The notes under the pieces are model-generated. The model saw only the letters and a list, made by a program, of their open reading frames with translations. It was not told the origin of the DNA and made no database searches. Made by a program: the position numbers and the translations under genes. Source: Ophiosphaerella korrae (taxonomy: Eukaryota > Ascomycota > Dothideomycetes > Pleosporales > Phaeosphaeriaceae). Taken from it: DNA of 59,377 bases. Where the stretch lies: NCBI GenBank assembly GCA_028456385.1, contig JALNQF010000256.1, forward strand, positions 1 through 59,377. The letters are read 5' to 3'. Of the stretch, positions 48,498 to 59,377 are shown one piece after another. Numbering within the stretch: the stretch's first letter is position 1; every line of letters begins with the position of its first letter.

Positions 48498-49129
48498 CTT
48501 ATAGTAAGTTAAGAAAACTAATAATACTACTACTAAATAAAGAAATAATAGGAGCGCCTAATATAATAGGAGCTAGAGTAGCCTCTACTATATTGTCTAA
48601 ATCTAATTTAGCCTTTAAAGTACAAGACTATTTAGATAACTTAGTATTATTATAAGCCTTTATCTTATAAAGACGCTTAATATAGGAATAAAGCTTTACT
48701 AGCTTATAAAGGGTTAACTTATACTTAGCCTTAGCTATAGCGAGCTATAATAATAATTATACTTAAGCCCTATTAATAGCTTGCCCTATATAACATAGTA
48801 AAAAAAGACTATATAGAAATTAAATACTTATACTCTATAAGTAAAACCTTAGAAGAAATATATTTATACTAAATATTAGTAAGGATATACTTATTATAGT
48901 ATCTACTATTATTTAAAGATATAAGGTAAGAAAGACCTAATTTAGTACAATAATAATAAGAGAATATCTTAACCTTATTATAAATAATATAAGCTACAAA
49001 GAGAAGTTTATTACGCTAGAATTAAGATAGTATAGAAAGTAATAAAGAGCTAAAGATTAATAAAGATATAAGATTAATAACCTTAGTACTAGTATAAAGA
49101 AATAAGAGACTACGTAGAAGAGAGAATAG
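48498..49129 (+). pseudogene. Post-chromodomain extension of element 6, right part
   Basis: Continuation of the element 6 pol frame after element 7. It aligns with the family C extension (41968-42640, reverse complement) through its whole length and ends at a purine-rich run, AGAAGAGAGAATAG, before the LTR. Blocks such as the YY..LSYKD region and TRLITL-like region are recognisable after allowing for RIP. Confidence 0.7.
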
Positions 49130-49589
49130 TATTATAGTAGTAATAAGGGAAACTAAGATAGAACTAATTAGTCTACGCTTAGCTACTAACAAAGTATAAG
49201 ATAAGTAGGGTAATAACTTATAAGATAATAAGTTTAACTAAGAAGCTAACTATAATATAGATACGTAATAAATTTATAAATTTATAATCTTAGTAAATAT
49301 AAAGTTATAAAGCTATTATATAATAAATTTATAAATTCGCGATCTTAGTAAATATAAAGTAATAAAGCTACTAAGATATTATTACTATATAGTTAGTAGA
49401 GATATGTATTATTAAGATAGTATTAGTAATTTAATTATTAACTACAAGTAATAATATAAAGATAGTTACAAAATAGCTTCTATTATTTATAGCTTATTAT
49501 AGATTACTATATAAGCTTTTATTATTACTTTATAATCTACTAATACCTATTTAGGCTATTAGGAAGTTAACTCTAGAGAGCCTATAATA
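49130..49589 (+). repeat. 3' LTR of element 6 (family D)
   Basis: A 460-bp LTR from TATTATAGTAG to CCTATAATA. It matches the element 2 LTR (8226-8630, reverse) in U3, with an extra tandem AT-rich unit near 49260-49345. Its U5 end is the same as that of the shared LTR at 37713-38143. The right flank is CTAAC. Confidence 0.85.
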
Positions 49590-50014
49590 CTAACAAAGTA
49601 TAAGATAAGTAAGGTAATAATCTTAATTAGAAAACTACTTATAACTAGGATACGTAGTAGTAATTTATAATTATATATAAATAGATTAAAGTAATCTATA
49701 ATAATATACTAATAGATTAAAGTAATCTATAGTTATATATAAATAGATTAGTAGTAATCTATAATATTATATAAATAGATTAGTATAAGTATATAGTTAA
49801 TAAGATATATATTATTAGGATAGTATTAGTAATCTAATTTCTAACCTAGACCGCTAATACTTAATATTATATATATAAATTTAACTATTATTTATAGTTA
49901 TTACTAATTATAATATAAGCTTTTATTATTACTTCTTAATCTACTAATAACTTCTAGTAGTTACTTGTAGTTAATAATAGGAGACCTTATTATACCTTAC
50001 TAATTTAGTTATTA
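49590..50014 (+). repeat. 5'-cut family E' LTR plus 20 bp of gag leader
   Basis: Matches the element 4 LTR (16921-17378) from about its 56th base onward, ends at 49994, and is followed by the first 20 bp of gag leader before element 9. The missing first 55 bp would lie on the left side of element 6 if element 6 had inserted here. They are absent because the shared LTR joins element 6 to element 5 instead. Confidence 0.75.
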
Positions 50015-50443
50015 TATTATAGGCTTACTAAGGTTAACTTCCTAATAGCCTAAAGAGAGTTAGTAGATTATAAAGTAATAGTAAAAGCTTGTATTATAAT
50101 CTATAATAACTATAAACAATAGAAGATGTTTTATAACTATCTTATATTAGCGTTCTATAGTTAAGAGATTAAATTACTAATACTATATTAATAATACGCG
50201 TTACTACTAACTATATACTTATCTTAATCTATTAATCTATTACTACTAAGAATAATAGATCGCGGATTACCTTAATCTATAATCTATTAACGCTAAGAGT
50301 CTATAGATTATAGATTACTCTAGGTATCTTAATTATATATAGTTTTCTAATTAAGTTTATATTCTTTATATTTGTAGGAACTTAATCTTTTAGTTATAAA
50401 GCTAATTAGTTCTATTTATATTTCTCTTGTTACTATTATAATA
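50015..50443 (-). repeat. 3' LTR of element 9 (family B)
   Basis: A 429-bp LTR in reverse orientation from TATTATAGG to ATTATAATA. Its U3 is like B1; its U5 combines a D-like end (GGCTTACTAAGG) with an A-like middle. Confidence 0.85.
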
Positions 50444-53400
50444 CTATCTCTTCTTCTAGGTAAGTCCTTATTTATCTATCTTAGAGCTAAGGTTATTAAC
50501 CTACTTTCTTTATTAATTTCTAGTTCCTTATTACTCTCTATAGTTACCTCTTCTATACGTTATTAATATCTTCTTACTAATCGCGTATTACGTAATAGTA
50601 TTAAAATATTTCCTTGTTCTTGTTATACTTCCTCTAAGTTAAATCCTAAGTACTCTCTTTATATAGTTTCTATAAATAATAGTAGAGCTTATAAGGTATA
50701 TATCTATATAAACGTTTATAGTTCTTATAATATATCTAGTATCTCTCTTATAGAGTATATATTTATTATACTTATTCTTATATCTAGGCTTAATAATAAT
50801 AGGGAGAGCTATTAACTAGGCTTAAGAGAAATTACTATCTTAAATTATAGAGGCTAAAGCTAAGCGTAAGTAGATCTAGGAGCTTATATAGAGTAAGCTA
50901 GTAGAGAATTAAGCTTATCTCTCTTATCTTTATAAGATAAAGGCGCTAAATAATAAGAAATTAGCTATATAGTTAGTAGCTCTAGAAGCTAAGCTAGACT
51001 TAGATAAGGTATTTAGTGTTACTATAGTAGGTCCTACGTTAAGCGCTCCTATTACCTCTCTATCTAGTAATAGTAATATTAGTTCTCTTAGTTTACTACT
51101 TAGCGTTCTAGAGGGTTTTAACTTTAGAAGTCTTCTAGTTTCTTAGAGTAGTTAAGATTATCTTCTAGTTCTTATATTTTTTCCTATAGTTGTCCTTTTT
51201 TATCTATACCTATCTATTTTACTAGATAGTAGTTCCTACTATTATAGAACTAGTATACTAAGATTTCTTTAACTTCTTATTCTTCTTATTCTCTATATAT
51301 ATCTACTTTATATACTAGTAGTTCTATATTTTATAGTACTATCTTAAGTAGTACTATATAAAAGGTTAAGTATATCTTTATTTTATTTAGTAGCTTTAGT
51401 TTAAATATAACTAGCGTAACTTCTTTCTTAATTTTATATAGTCTTATCTTAACGTAGTCTAATTTTAAGCTTAGTCTCTTACTCTTAATATTTTTCTATA
51501 CTAACTATACTTTTTCTCTTTTTCTAAATTAGGGTCCCTCTTTATATTTCTTGTTATAGTACTTTACTATTTAATTATATAAGAATTCTATATTCTATCT
51601 TAATTACTTATATATATCTTTAAGTCTATTAGTAAAGTTTTCTCCTCTTAAAAACTAAAATATCTCTAGTCTTAGTATTCTATATATACTAGGGTTAAAT
51701 CTATAGTTTATAAAAAAGGGTAATACTCCTATTATCTTATTCTTTACGCTATTGTATACTAACTATACTATAGGTAGTAGCTATACCTAGTTATTCTAGT
51801 TATAATTAAGGTAGTATCTTAAGTATTATTCTACTATCTAATTTATACGTTCTAATTATCTATCTATCTATAAGTAGTATACTATTAATATTATATATTT
51901 AATTCCTAATTATACTATTATTATTCTCTATAGTTTTAATATAAATCTTACGTCTCTATCTATAATAATCTTATCTAGTAGTCTATATTAGCTAATTGTA
52001 GTTCCTAGAACCTAGTATACTATAACTTCTATTCTACTTTTTTCTTTATATAGTCTAAAGTATAAGTACTTTATAAGTTTATCTACTATTATTAGGATTC
52101 TATTATACTTAACTCTTAATATTAGGTCTTTTAACTTAAGTAGTTTTATAATAAAATCTATTATAATAACTCTCTATAGTTATTCTAGTACTTCTACTAG
52201 TTATAGCTTCTTATATAGTATATACTTACTATACTTATTCTTTTAGTATTCTATATAATCTTGTAGTACTTCTATTACTAGTTATCTTACTCTTAGGATA
52301 TAGTAATCTTTTAGTAGTCTATCTAGTATTTTATTAATTCTTTAATATCTATATACTAGTAGTTTATAGAACTATTATATAAATTCTCTTTATATTTTTC
52401 CTAGAATATACGTTCTTCTATAGGCTTTTGCAAAACTTTCTTTAATCTTAAGTTTTTTTATCTCTTTAGAGGCTTTTCTTATTTCTTCTTAAATCTATTT
52501 ATTTAGCTTACTACTCTTTCTTTTAAGTGTTGTAGCTATTTTAGGTATATTTAAGACTAAATATCCTTCTTTATTTTTAACTAGAACTATACTAGTAGCG
52601 CTTACTTCTTTCTATAAGTCTAGTCTTCTACTAAAGGCGTCTATAAATTAGTTATCTTTTTCTTTTATATATATAATTTCTATATTAAATATTAATAGGA
52701 ATTCCTACTATCTTATATATTATTATATTAGTTCTTTATTTAGTATAAATCCTATAAGATTCTTATAGTCTATATAGACCTTTATTTAGTATTTTACTCC
52801 TTATAGGTATACTCTCTATTATTTAAATACTTTATAGATTACTAGTATCTCTTTGTTATAAATTAGATAGTTAAGCTCTACTAGCTTTATTTTTTTAGAG
52901 AAGTATTTAACTAAATACTCTTTCTTAGTCTTTAGGTCTTCTTATATTAGTACTATTCTATAGACTAAATTAGATACGTCTATTTTTACTATTACTAGTA
53001 GGTCTAGGTTATATATTCTAATAACTAGGTTTTCTATAAACTTTATTTTAATCTTCTTAAATACTTTATTATATTCTTTTATCTATTTAAATAGTGTATC
53101 CTTTTTTATAAGCTTTGTTATTAGTTCTATATCTTTAAACTATCTTACTATTAACTTTTTATAAAAGTTAGCTAGGCTATAAAATTATTATACTTCCTTT
53201 AAGTTCTTTAGTATTAGCTATTCGTTAATCGATCTAATTTTTTCTAGATTAATCTTAATTTTTCCTAGTTTAATAATAAATCTAAGGAAGTCTATTTCTT
53301 TTATATAGAATTTATATTTTCTTATTTTAAAGAATAGTTTACTTTCTACTAGTTTTTCTAGTACTTTGTATATATACTACACGTATTCTTCTTCTATTTT

Positions 53401-53614
53401 AAAGAATATAAAGATATTATCTAGGTATATAAATATAAATATATCTAAGTACTCTCTTAGTACTATATTTATTCTTTCTTAGAAGGCTACTAGTATATTT
53501 ATTAAGCTAAAGAGTATAACTAAGTATTTATATAGTCTATATTATATTCTAAACGCTATTTTCTATTTATTACCTTTCCTAATTCTAATCTAGTAGTAGG
53601 CGTTCTAGATATCT
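50444..53614 (-). pseudogene. pol remnant of element 9
   Basis: Post-chromodomain extension (50444 to about 51130), chromodomain (about 51135-51330), integrase, RNase H, and reverse transcriptase with YLDN at 53416-53427. The sequence stops shortly upstream of the polymerase fingers where element 10 is inserted. Stops are TAA or TAG. The opposite strand of the extension again stays open, as in the other copies, because CAA-to-TAA changes appear as Leu codons on that strand. Confidence 0.8.
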
Positions 53615-53997
53615 TATTATAGGCGTAACAGAAGAAATCAAGATAGAACTAATTAGTCTTAGTCTAGGCGCTAATAAAGTATAAGACGAGTAGGGTAATA
53701 ACTTTAATTAGGAAACTACGCATAATTAGGACACCTAGAGTAATCTATAATCTGTAGACTCTTAGTAGTAGTAGATTATAGATTATAGTAAGTATATAGT
53801 TATTAGTAATACGTATTATTAAGATAGTATTAGTAATTTAATCCTTTAACTATAGAACGCTAATATAAGATAGTTGTAAAATATCTTCTATTATTTATAG
53901 TTATTATAGATTACCTCTAAGCTTTTACTATTACCTTGTAATCTACTAACCCCCTTTAAGATAGGCACCTATAGTTAATAATAGGAGGCCTATTACA
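53615..53997 (+). repeat. 5' LTR of element 10 (family A, 47-bp deletion)
   Basis: A 383-bp LTR from TATTATAGG to CCTATTACA. Relative to the 430-bp family standard it lacks exactly 47 bp in the hairpin array. The deletion fits recombination or slippage between two direct TAGATTATAGATTA copies, which lie 47 bp apart in A2. Confidence 0.85.
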
Positions 53998-56900
53998 CCT
54001 TACTAATTTAGTTATTACAAGAAGTAAAGCGTAAGTAGCGCGTAGTCTAGCTAACACGATAGTAGAAAGTTTAACTAAAAAAGGAGGTAAAGCACCTCTA
54101 AGTAGTTATAAGTTAGATAATATAGTATAGAGAGACGTTAAGAACTATATAAACAACCTAATCTCTAAAAAAGAAGATATAAAGATAGTAATTAACGCCT
54201 TAGAAATATAGAACAAGGAACTACAAGATTATATAAAATAGAACAAAGTATAAATTAAAGCTATTATTAAAGGATAAAACTAGATAGAACTAATTACGCA
54301 ACGCCTAGAGATAAGCGCGACAAAGAAACTACTAAAGATACCTATACTTAAAAAGTTTAATAGAATAAGGGAAAAACTAAAACCCTTTATTATATTAGTA
54401 TAACTCTAGATAGATATATAAGTACTATACTTTAATATAGAAGAAAAGAAAGTAATATATATTAGACTATACCTAGAAGAAGACGTAATAAGATAGTATA
54501 AACCTTATTAGATAAATTATATAATACACTCTCTAATAATATAAAAAGACAAAACTAGAGCTATCTTTAGAAGTTATAAATACTTTACTAAACAAATAAG
54601 AGTAGTATTTAGGGATATAGATATTACTTAATAAGCTAAAGAGTAACTAGAGAAGCTTATATAGAATTAGAGTATTCTAAAGTACGTATTATAGTTTAAA
54701 CAACTATTACAAAATATAGAATAGAATAAGTTAGCCTTAATATTATAATTTAAATAAGGACTTAACTCTAAAATCTAATACAAGATAATATATATAGAGA
54801 AACTACAAACACTAGAAGCCCTAAAGCAATAGGTAATATAAATTAACAATAATCTTTAAGAATAGAAGAAGAATAAATATAGAGGTTACACCTAGAACTA
54901 TAATAAGGGAGACCCTATAGTCCTTAACGCTAATAAGGATAGAAAGAAGAAAAAGAATAAAGACTTTACGTACTTTAACTATAGCAAACTAGGCTACTAT
55001 ACAAAGAATTGTAGATCTAAGTTAAAGAAGAATATAGTATATTATAAATATAGAAAACTAGGACACTTTACAAAAAACTACAAGAATAAGAACTTAAAGA
55101 AAGAAACTTAGTTAAAAATAACTAAGAAGAAGAAGGAAGTACTACAAGTATAGGCTAAACCTTAAGAGAAGGTAGCTAGGAGTAAAAAAGTATAATATAT
55201 AATACTCTATTAAACCTTTTATTATAATAACAACTACTATATATATCTTTCTAGTAAATAAGAAGTAGTATAGTTCCTATAGAAGTATAGATATAGAGTA
55301 GTAGTAATAAAAGAAGATAGAATAAAAGCTTAGCTAAAAGATATAGCCTAAGTAATAGACCTACTAATAGAAGATTTAGAAGGGGAAGAGCCCCTAGTAC
55401 TATTAATCTAGGCCGATAGACTAGCACTAGATAAAGAGACTACTACAGCTCCCTCTAAAGGACTACGAGGAAGTAAGAGATAAGTTAGTATAAGAGATAT
55501 AGAATATACCTAGCTAACAATATATAGTTATAATAGCTATACTATAATAGATATAGAGGAATAAGATAAAGAATAGAAGTTTATTTAGAAATACTTACTA
55601 GTTATAAGTATAGAGGAAGCGTACAAAGACTAAAAAGAACGCAATCCTAAAGAAATAAAGTTTATACTATTTTAAGAATAGATAAAGTAATATATAGTTA
55701 TAGTAAGAAGAATACCTATATAAAAAGAATAGTAATACTATACAAGAGAGACGTAATAGATTAATAAAGCCTATATACTAAGAGTACTAGTAGTATACTA
55801 TATCCTAATAATAGATATACTTAGTAGAAGTAAATACTAAGAAGGAGATAATAAAATAATAGACCTAAAATATCTAGTACACTTTAAAGTATTATAGATA
55901 TTATACCTAGATAAGAATTATATTATATATAGAAACTCTAAAGTAAATAACAACGTATAGCTTATAAATAGAAGAGGCTATAACTACACAAGAGTAATTA
56001 TAGTAGAAGATATCTAAGGATAGAAAATAATCCTAGAAGATAGATATATAGTAGTAAGACCTAGCCTAAAATTATCTAAGAAATACGTCTAAAGAGAACT
56101 ATAGTACAAATACATATATAATAAGTGTCTAAAACATAAAGAATATAAATTTAAAGTAGGCCTATAGCCCTAGAAAGATAGATAATTTAATAAATTACTA
56201 AAGTAAGAAAGGCTAGAAGGTATAAGAGGCCTATATATTACGAAAACAAGTATATACTAAGGAAAGAAAGTACAATTAATAATTAATAGTAGAGCTACAA
56301 GAAACTTTATATTAAAAAAGTTTATAAAAATATAAGGAATAAAGTATATAATAAAGAAATACCCTTAATAACTAAGTATAATTAAAGGAAAACTATTTTA
56401 GGAACTAATATAGTTCGAGACAGTACTTTTAACACTAAGGTTAGAAGGACTAGAAATCTAGAATATAGTTATAGATATAACAACAATTAATAATAAACAA
56501 GATATAATATTAGGTATACTATAGTTATAAATAACTAACCTATATATTAATTAAAGAATAAGAAAAATTAGTTATAGTAAAACTAATATACTAAAAGCTA
56601 ATATAAGCACCTATAAAAGAGAATTCCTAGAAGAATATAAGAAATAGGAAAAGTAGCTTATAGAGCTAGAAGACTACCTTCTAGAATACTAACTATAGGA
56701 CTTAGTAATAGAACTAGAAGAAGAAAAGAATATAAGATAGAGCCTAGTCTACTAAAAAATAGAAAAAGAATCTAAGATTAAATAATTATTTATATAAAAT
56801 ATAATAAAGAAAGGATAGATAAAAGAATCTAAATCCTTAGTAGTATATAGATTAATATTTATAGATAAAAAAGAGATAAGTAATAAAAGACTCTACGTAG

Positions 56901-59140
56901 ATTTTAGAAAAACTAACGTAATTATAAACAAGAACTAATACCTACTACTATAAATAGATAAAATATAAGATAGGCTATAAAAAGTAAAGATCTTTACAAA
57001 ACTAGATATATAAAACGTATACTACTAGATTAGAATTAAGAAAGGAGATAAGTAGAAAATAGTATTTAGAACACAATATAGACTATACAAATACTTAGTT
57101 ATACTATTTAATTTAATAAATACACTAGTAGTATTCTAAGAAAGAATTAACATAGTACTAAGAGAGTACTTAGATATATTTATATTCGTATACTTAGACA
57201 ATATCCTTATATTCTTAGAAGTAGAAGAAGAACACGTATAATATATACACAAAGTGCTAAAGAAACTAGTAGAAGCTAAAATATTTCTTAAGATAAGAAA
57301 ATACAAGTTCTATATAAAGGAAATAGATTTCCTTAGATTTATTATTAAACTAGGAAAAATCAAGATTAACCTAGAAAAGATTAACTTAATTAACAAATAG
57401 CTAATACTAAAGAACCTAAAAGAAGTATAATAATTTTATAAGCTAGCTAACTTTTATAGAAAGTTAATAGTAAGATACTCTAAAGATATAGAGCTAATTA
57501 CAAGACTTATAAAAAAAGATATACTATTTAAATAGATAAAAGAATGCGATAAAGTATTTAAAAGAATAAAAAAGAAGTTTATAGAAAACCTAGTTATTAG
57601 AATATATAACCTAGAACTACTAGCAATAGTAAAAATAGACGCATCTAACTTAGTCTATAGAATAGTACTAATATAAGAAGACCTAGAGACTAAAAAGAAA
57701 TACTTAGTCGAATACTTCTCTAAGAAGATAAAAATAGTAGAACTTAATTACTTAATCTATAACAAAGAGATACTAGTAATCTACAAAGTATTTAAATAAT
57801 AGAGAGTATACCTATAAAGAGTAAAGTACTAGACAAAAGTCTATATAAACTACAAGAATCTTATAAGATTTATAACAAATAAAGAATTATTATAACGCTA
57901 TATAAGATAGTAGGAATACTTGTTAATATTTAATATAGAAATTATATATATAAAAGAGAAAGACAACTAATTTATAGACGCTCTAAGTAGAAGACTAGAC
58001 TTATAAGAAGAAGTAAGTACTACTAGTATAGTTCTAGTTAAGAACGAGGAAGGATATTTAGTCCTAAACATACCTAAGATAGCTACAACACTTAAGAGGA
58101 CAAGTAATAAGCTAAACGAATAGATTTAGAAAATAATATAAGAAGTATCTAAAGAAATAGAGAAACTTAAAATCTAAGATAGATTTATATAAGTATATAG
58201 AAGAATATATATTCTAGGAAAAATTTAAAAGGAATTTATATAACAATTCTATAAATTACTAGTATATAGTTACTAAGGTATTAAGAAAATATTAGATAGA
58301 CTACTACGAGATTACTATATTCTAAAAGCAAGATAACTAGTAATAGAGGTACTATAAGACTATATAGAATATTAAAGAAATAAATACAATAGATATATAC
58401 TATATAGAATACTACAACTAGTAGAAGTACTAAAATAACTATAAGGAGTTATTATAATAGACTTTATTATAAAGTTACTTAAGTCTAAAGATCTAATATT
58501 AAGAGTTAAATATAATAGAATCTTAATAATAGTAGATAAACTTATAAAGTATATATACTTTAGACTATATAAAGAAAAAAGTAAGATAGAAGTTACTATA
58601 TACTAGGTTCTAGGAACTATAATTAGTTAATACAGACTACTAGATAAGATTATTATAGATAGAGATGTACAATTTACATTAAAACTATAGGGAATAATAA
58701 CAGCGCAATTAGGAATATAATACGTAATATCTATAGTATATTATCTATAAATAGATAGATAGTTAGAACAAATAAATTAGATAGTAGAATAATACCTAAG
58801 ATACTACCTTAACTATAACTAAAACAATTAGGTATAGCTACTACCTATAGCACAATTAGTATATAACAGCGTAAAGAATATAGTAATAGGAGTATTACCT
58901 TTCTTTGTAAACTATAGATTCGAGCCTAATATATATTAGATACTATAGAATTAAATATCTTAGTCTCTAAGAGAAGAAAACTTTACTAATAGACTTAAAG
59001 ATATACACGACTAATTAAGATAAGATATAGAATTCCTATATAATTAAATAGCAAAGTACTATAACAAGAAGTATAAGGAAGGACCTTAATTTAAAAAGAG
59101 AGAAAAAGTATAGTTAGTACGTAAGAATATTAAGAGCAAA
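53998..59140 (+). pseudogene. Element 10 gag-pol, truncated and RIP-inactivated
   Basis: Gag with knuckle at 54971-55012: first ligand Tyr (Cys in A2), second and third also Tyr, the last Cys kept. The protease motif NSRAT is at 56285-56299. Reverse transcriptase has YLDN at 57191-57202. RNase H and the integrase core follow, and the sequence stops at 59140 before the chromodomain. Stops are TAA or TAG; I see no frameshift relative to A2 in the parts compared. The truncation point coincides with the end of RIP. Confidence 0.85.
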
Positions 59141-59228
59141 TTGTCGCAAGTTAGAGCTCTGCTCCATACAATTCAGGTAAGCCCGCAGCAGTAAGCGAGC
59201 CGCACGAGCCGTTCGAGCTGCTCCACTG

Positions 59229-59236
59229 TATATAAG
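59229..59236 (+). promoter_or_regulatory. Candidate TATA box
   Basis: TATATAAG lies 29 bp before an ATG at 59265, in GC-normal DNA. A CT-rich stretch with CTCTTCAATCA follows at about 59253, a plausible start region. The orientation suggests a gene reading away from the transposon block. Evidence is by motif and spacing only. Confidence 0.45.
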
Positions 59237-59264
59237 TAGCCCAGCTCAGATAGCTCTTCAATCA

Positions 59265-59339
59265 ATGATCATCTCCCACTCATTCCTGAGCTCGCATCTC
59301 GCAACAGTTATGAGCCCGGCGCTGAAAATCACTCGATAG
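59265..59339 (+). CDS. Short open frame (24 codons) after the TATA motif, unrecognised
   Basis: ATG at 59265, a second in-frame ATG at 59310, and a TAG stop at 59337-59339. The peptide starts MIISHSFLSS and has no recognisable domain. It may be an upstream ORF in a leader, the first exon of a spliced gene, or chance. The only support for it being real is its place in GC-normal DNA just downstream of a TATA-like motif. Confidence 0.2.
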   Translation: MIISHSFLSSHLATVMSPALKITR

Positions 59340-59377
59340 TTCCATCCTGTGCACTGCAGCAAGAGATCGCGAGCTCA

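Larger units (their letters stand above)
38144..49589 (+). mobile_element. Element 6: family D element split by element 7
   Basis: Plus-strand element with gag from 38144, a deletion junction near 39262, then reverse transcriptase thumb, RNase H, integrase and chromodomain to 41524. It resumes at 48498-48502 (CTTAT duplication) with the post-chromodomain extension and 3' LTR (49130-49589). Removing element 7 restores a continuous extension like that of family C. About 2.1 kb covering protease and the reverse transcriptase palm is deleted relative to A2. Confidence 0.8.
50015..53614 (-). mobile_element. Element 9: family B chromovirus, 5' half missing
   Basis: Minus-strand element with 3' LTR (50015-50443), extension, chromodomain, integrase, RNase H and reverse transcriptase, cut at 53614 by the 5' LTR of element 10. 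The left flank is TATTA. The rest of its reverse transcriptase, protease and gag are not found beyond element 10, which itself ends at the GC-normal border. Confidence 0.85.
53615..59140 (+). mobile_element. Element 10: family A chromovirus, 3'-truncated at the isochore border
   Basis: Plus-strand element with a 5' LTR (53615-53997) and a gag-pol body collinear with A2 until 59140, inside the C-terminal part of integrase. There A2-like sequence stops and GC-normal DNA begins. Its chromodomain, extension and 3' LTR are absent. The left flank is TATCT. It is the copy closest to A2 by eye. Confidence 0.9.
59141..59377 (+). other. GC-normal flanking DNA, possible gene promoter and 5' end
   Basis: 237 bp of about 52% GC (hand count), with normal numbers of CA and TG. 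It shows no similarity to the elements. It contains a TATA-type motif, a pyrimidine-rich stretch and ATG codons in an order typical of filamentous-fungal promoters. The window ends before any coding region can be judged. Confidence 0.7.

Noticed and set aside
1..59140. Mitochondrial or bacterial AT-rich DNA
   Set aside because: The AT bias comes from CpA/TpG loss with recognisable gypsy Pol domains and LTRs. This is a nuclear fungal pattern.

Overview
The window looks like an AT-rich, heavily RIP-mutated transposon block from a filamentous ascomycete (Pezizomycotina). RIP means repeat-induced point mutation. Positions 1-59140 have almost no CpA or TpG, are full of TpA, and run at about 20-30% GC in rows I counted by hand. 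Premature stops are nearly all TAA or TAG, as expected when CAA, CAG and TGG codons are hit. No intact gene remains in this part. Only the last 237 bp (59141-59377, about 52% GC by hand count) look like ordinary, unmutated fungal DNA, possibly the promoter and start of a gene. The species cannot be named from this sequence.

Almost everything is one clan of Ty3/gypsy chromovirus LTR retrotransposons in at least five related LTR families, called A, B, C, D and E/E' here. Layout: element 1 (family A, minus, 1-6889) lies inside the gag of element 2 (family D, minus, 6890-8630). A non-LTR AT-rich stretch (8631-11578) follows, split by a family E solo LTR (9805-10267, TSD ATTTT). Element 3 (family E, plus, 11579-16920) carries a 163-bp mini-LTR-like insert with TSD TTAAT. 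Element 4 (family E', plus, 16921-19386) is a truncated LTR plus gag. Element B1 (family B, minus, 19387-34800) holds a Tc1-type DNA transposon in its 3' LTR (19618-20966) and the full-length element A2 in its RNase H region (plus, 23503-30539, TSD AGACC). Elements 5 and 6 (plus, 34801-49589) share one chimeric LTR. Element 7 (family C, minus, 41525-48497, TSD CTTAT) sits inside element 6. A cut E' LTR, element 9 (family B, minus, 50015-53614) and element 10 (family A, plus, 53615-59140) follow. Element 10 stops abruptly at the border with the GC-normal DNA.

The retrotransposons share one plan: LTR of about 380-460 bp; Gag with a CCHC knuckle; aspartic protease; reverse transcriptase; RNase H; integrase with a C-terminal chromodomain; then about 225 further codons in the same reading frame up to the polypurine tract and 3' LTR. 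In A2 I checked the phase at ten points between 23934 and 30109 and found no frameshift, so gag, pol and the post-chromodomain part form one reading frame of about 2,060 codons. That C-terminal part is conserved at protein level between families A, B and C and matches no domain I recognise. It is the best candidate for something undescribed. The chromodomains suggest targeting to methylated-histone chromatin, which fits insertions piling into each other.

RIP has struck catalytic and metal-binding codons repeatedly: all three catalytic acids of the Tc1 transposase, the protease Asp in every copy checked, and the zinc-knuckle ligands. Differences between the A2 LTRs, where compared, are all transitions.
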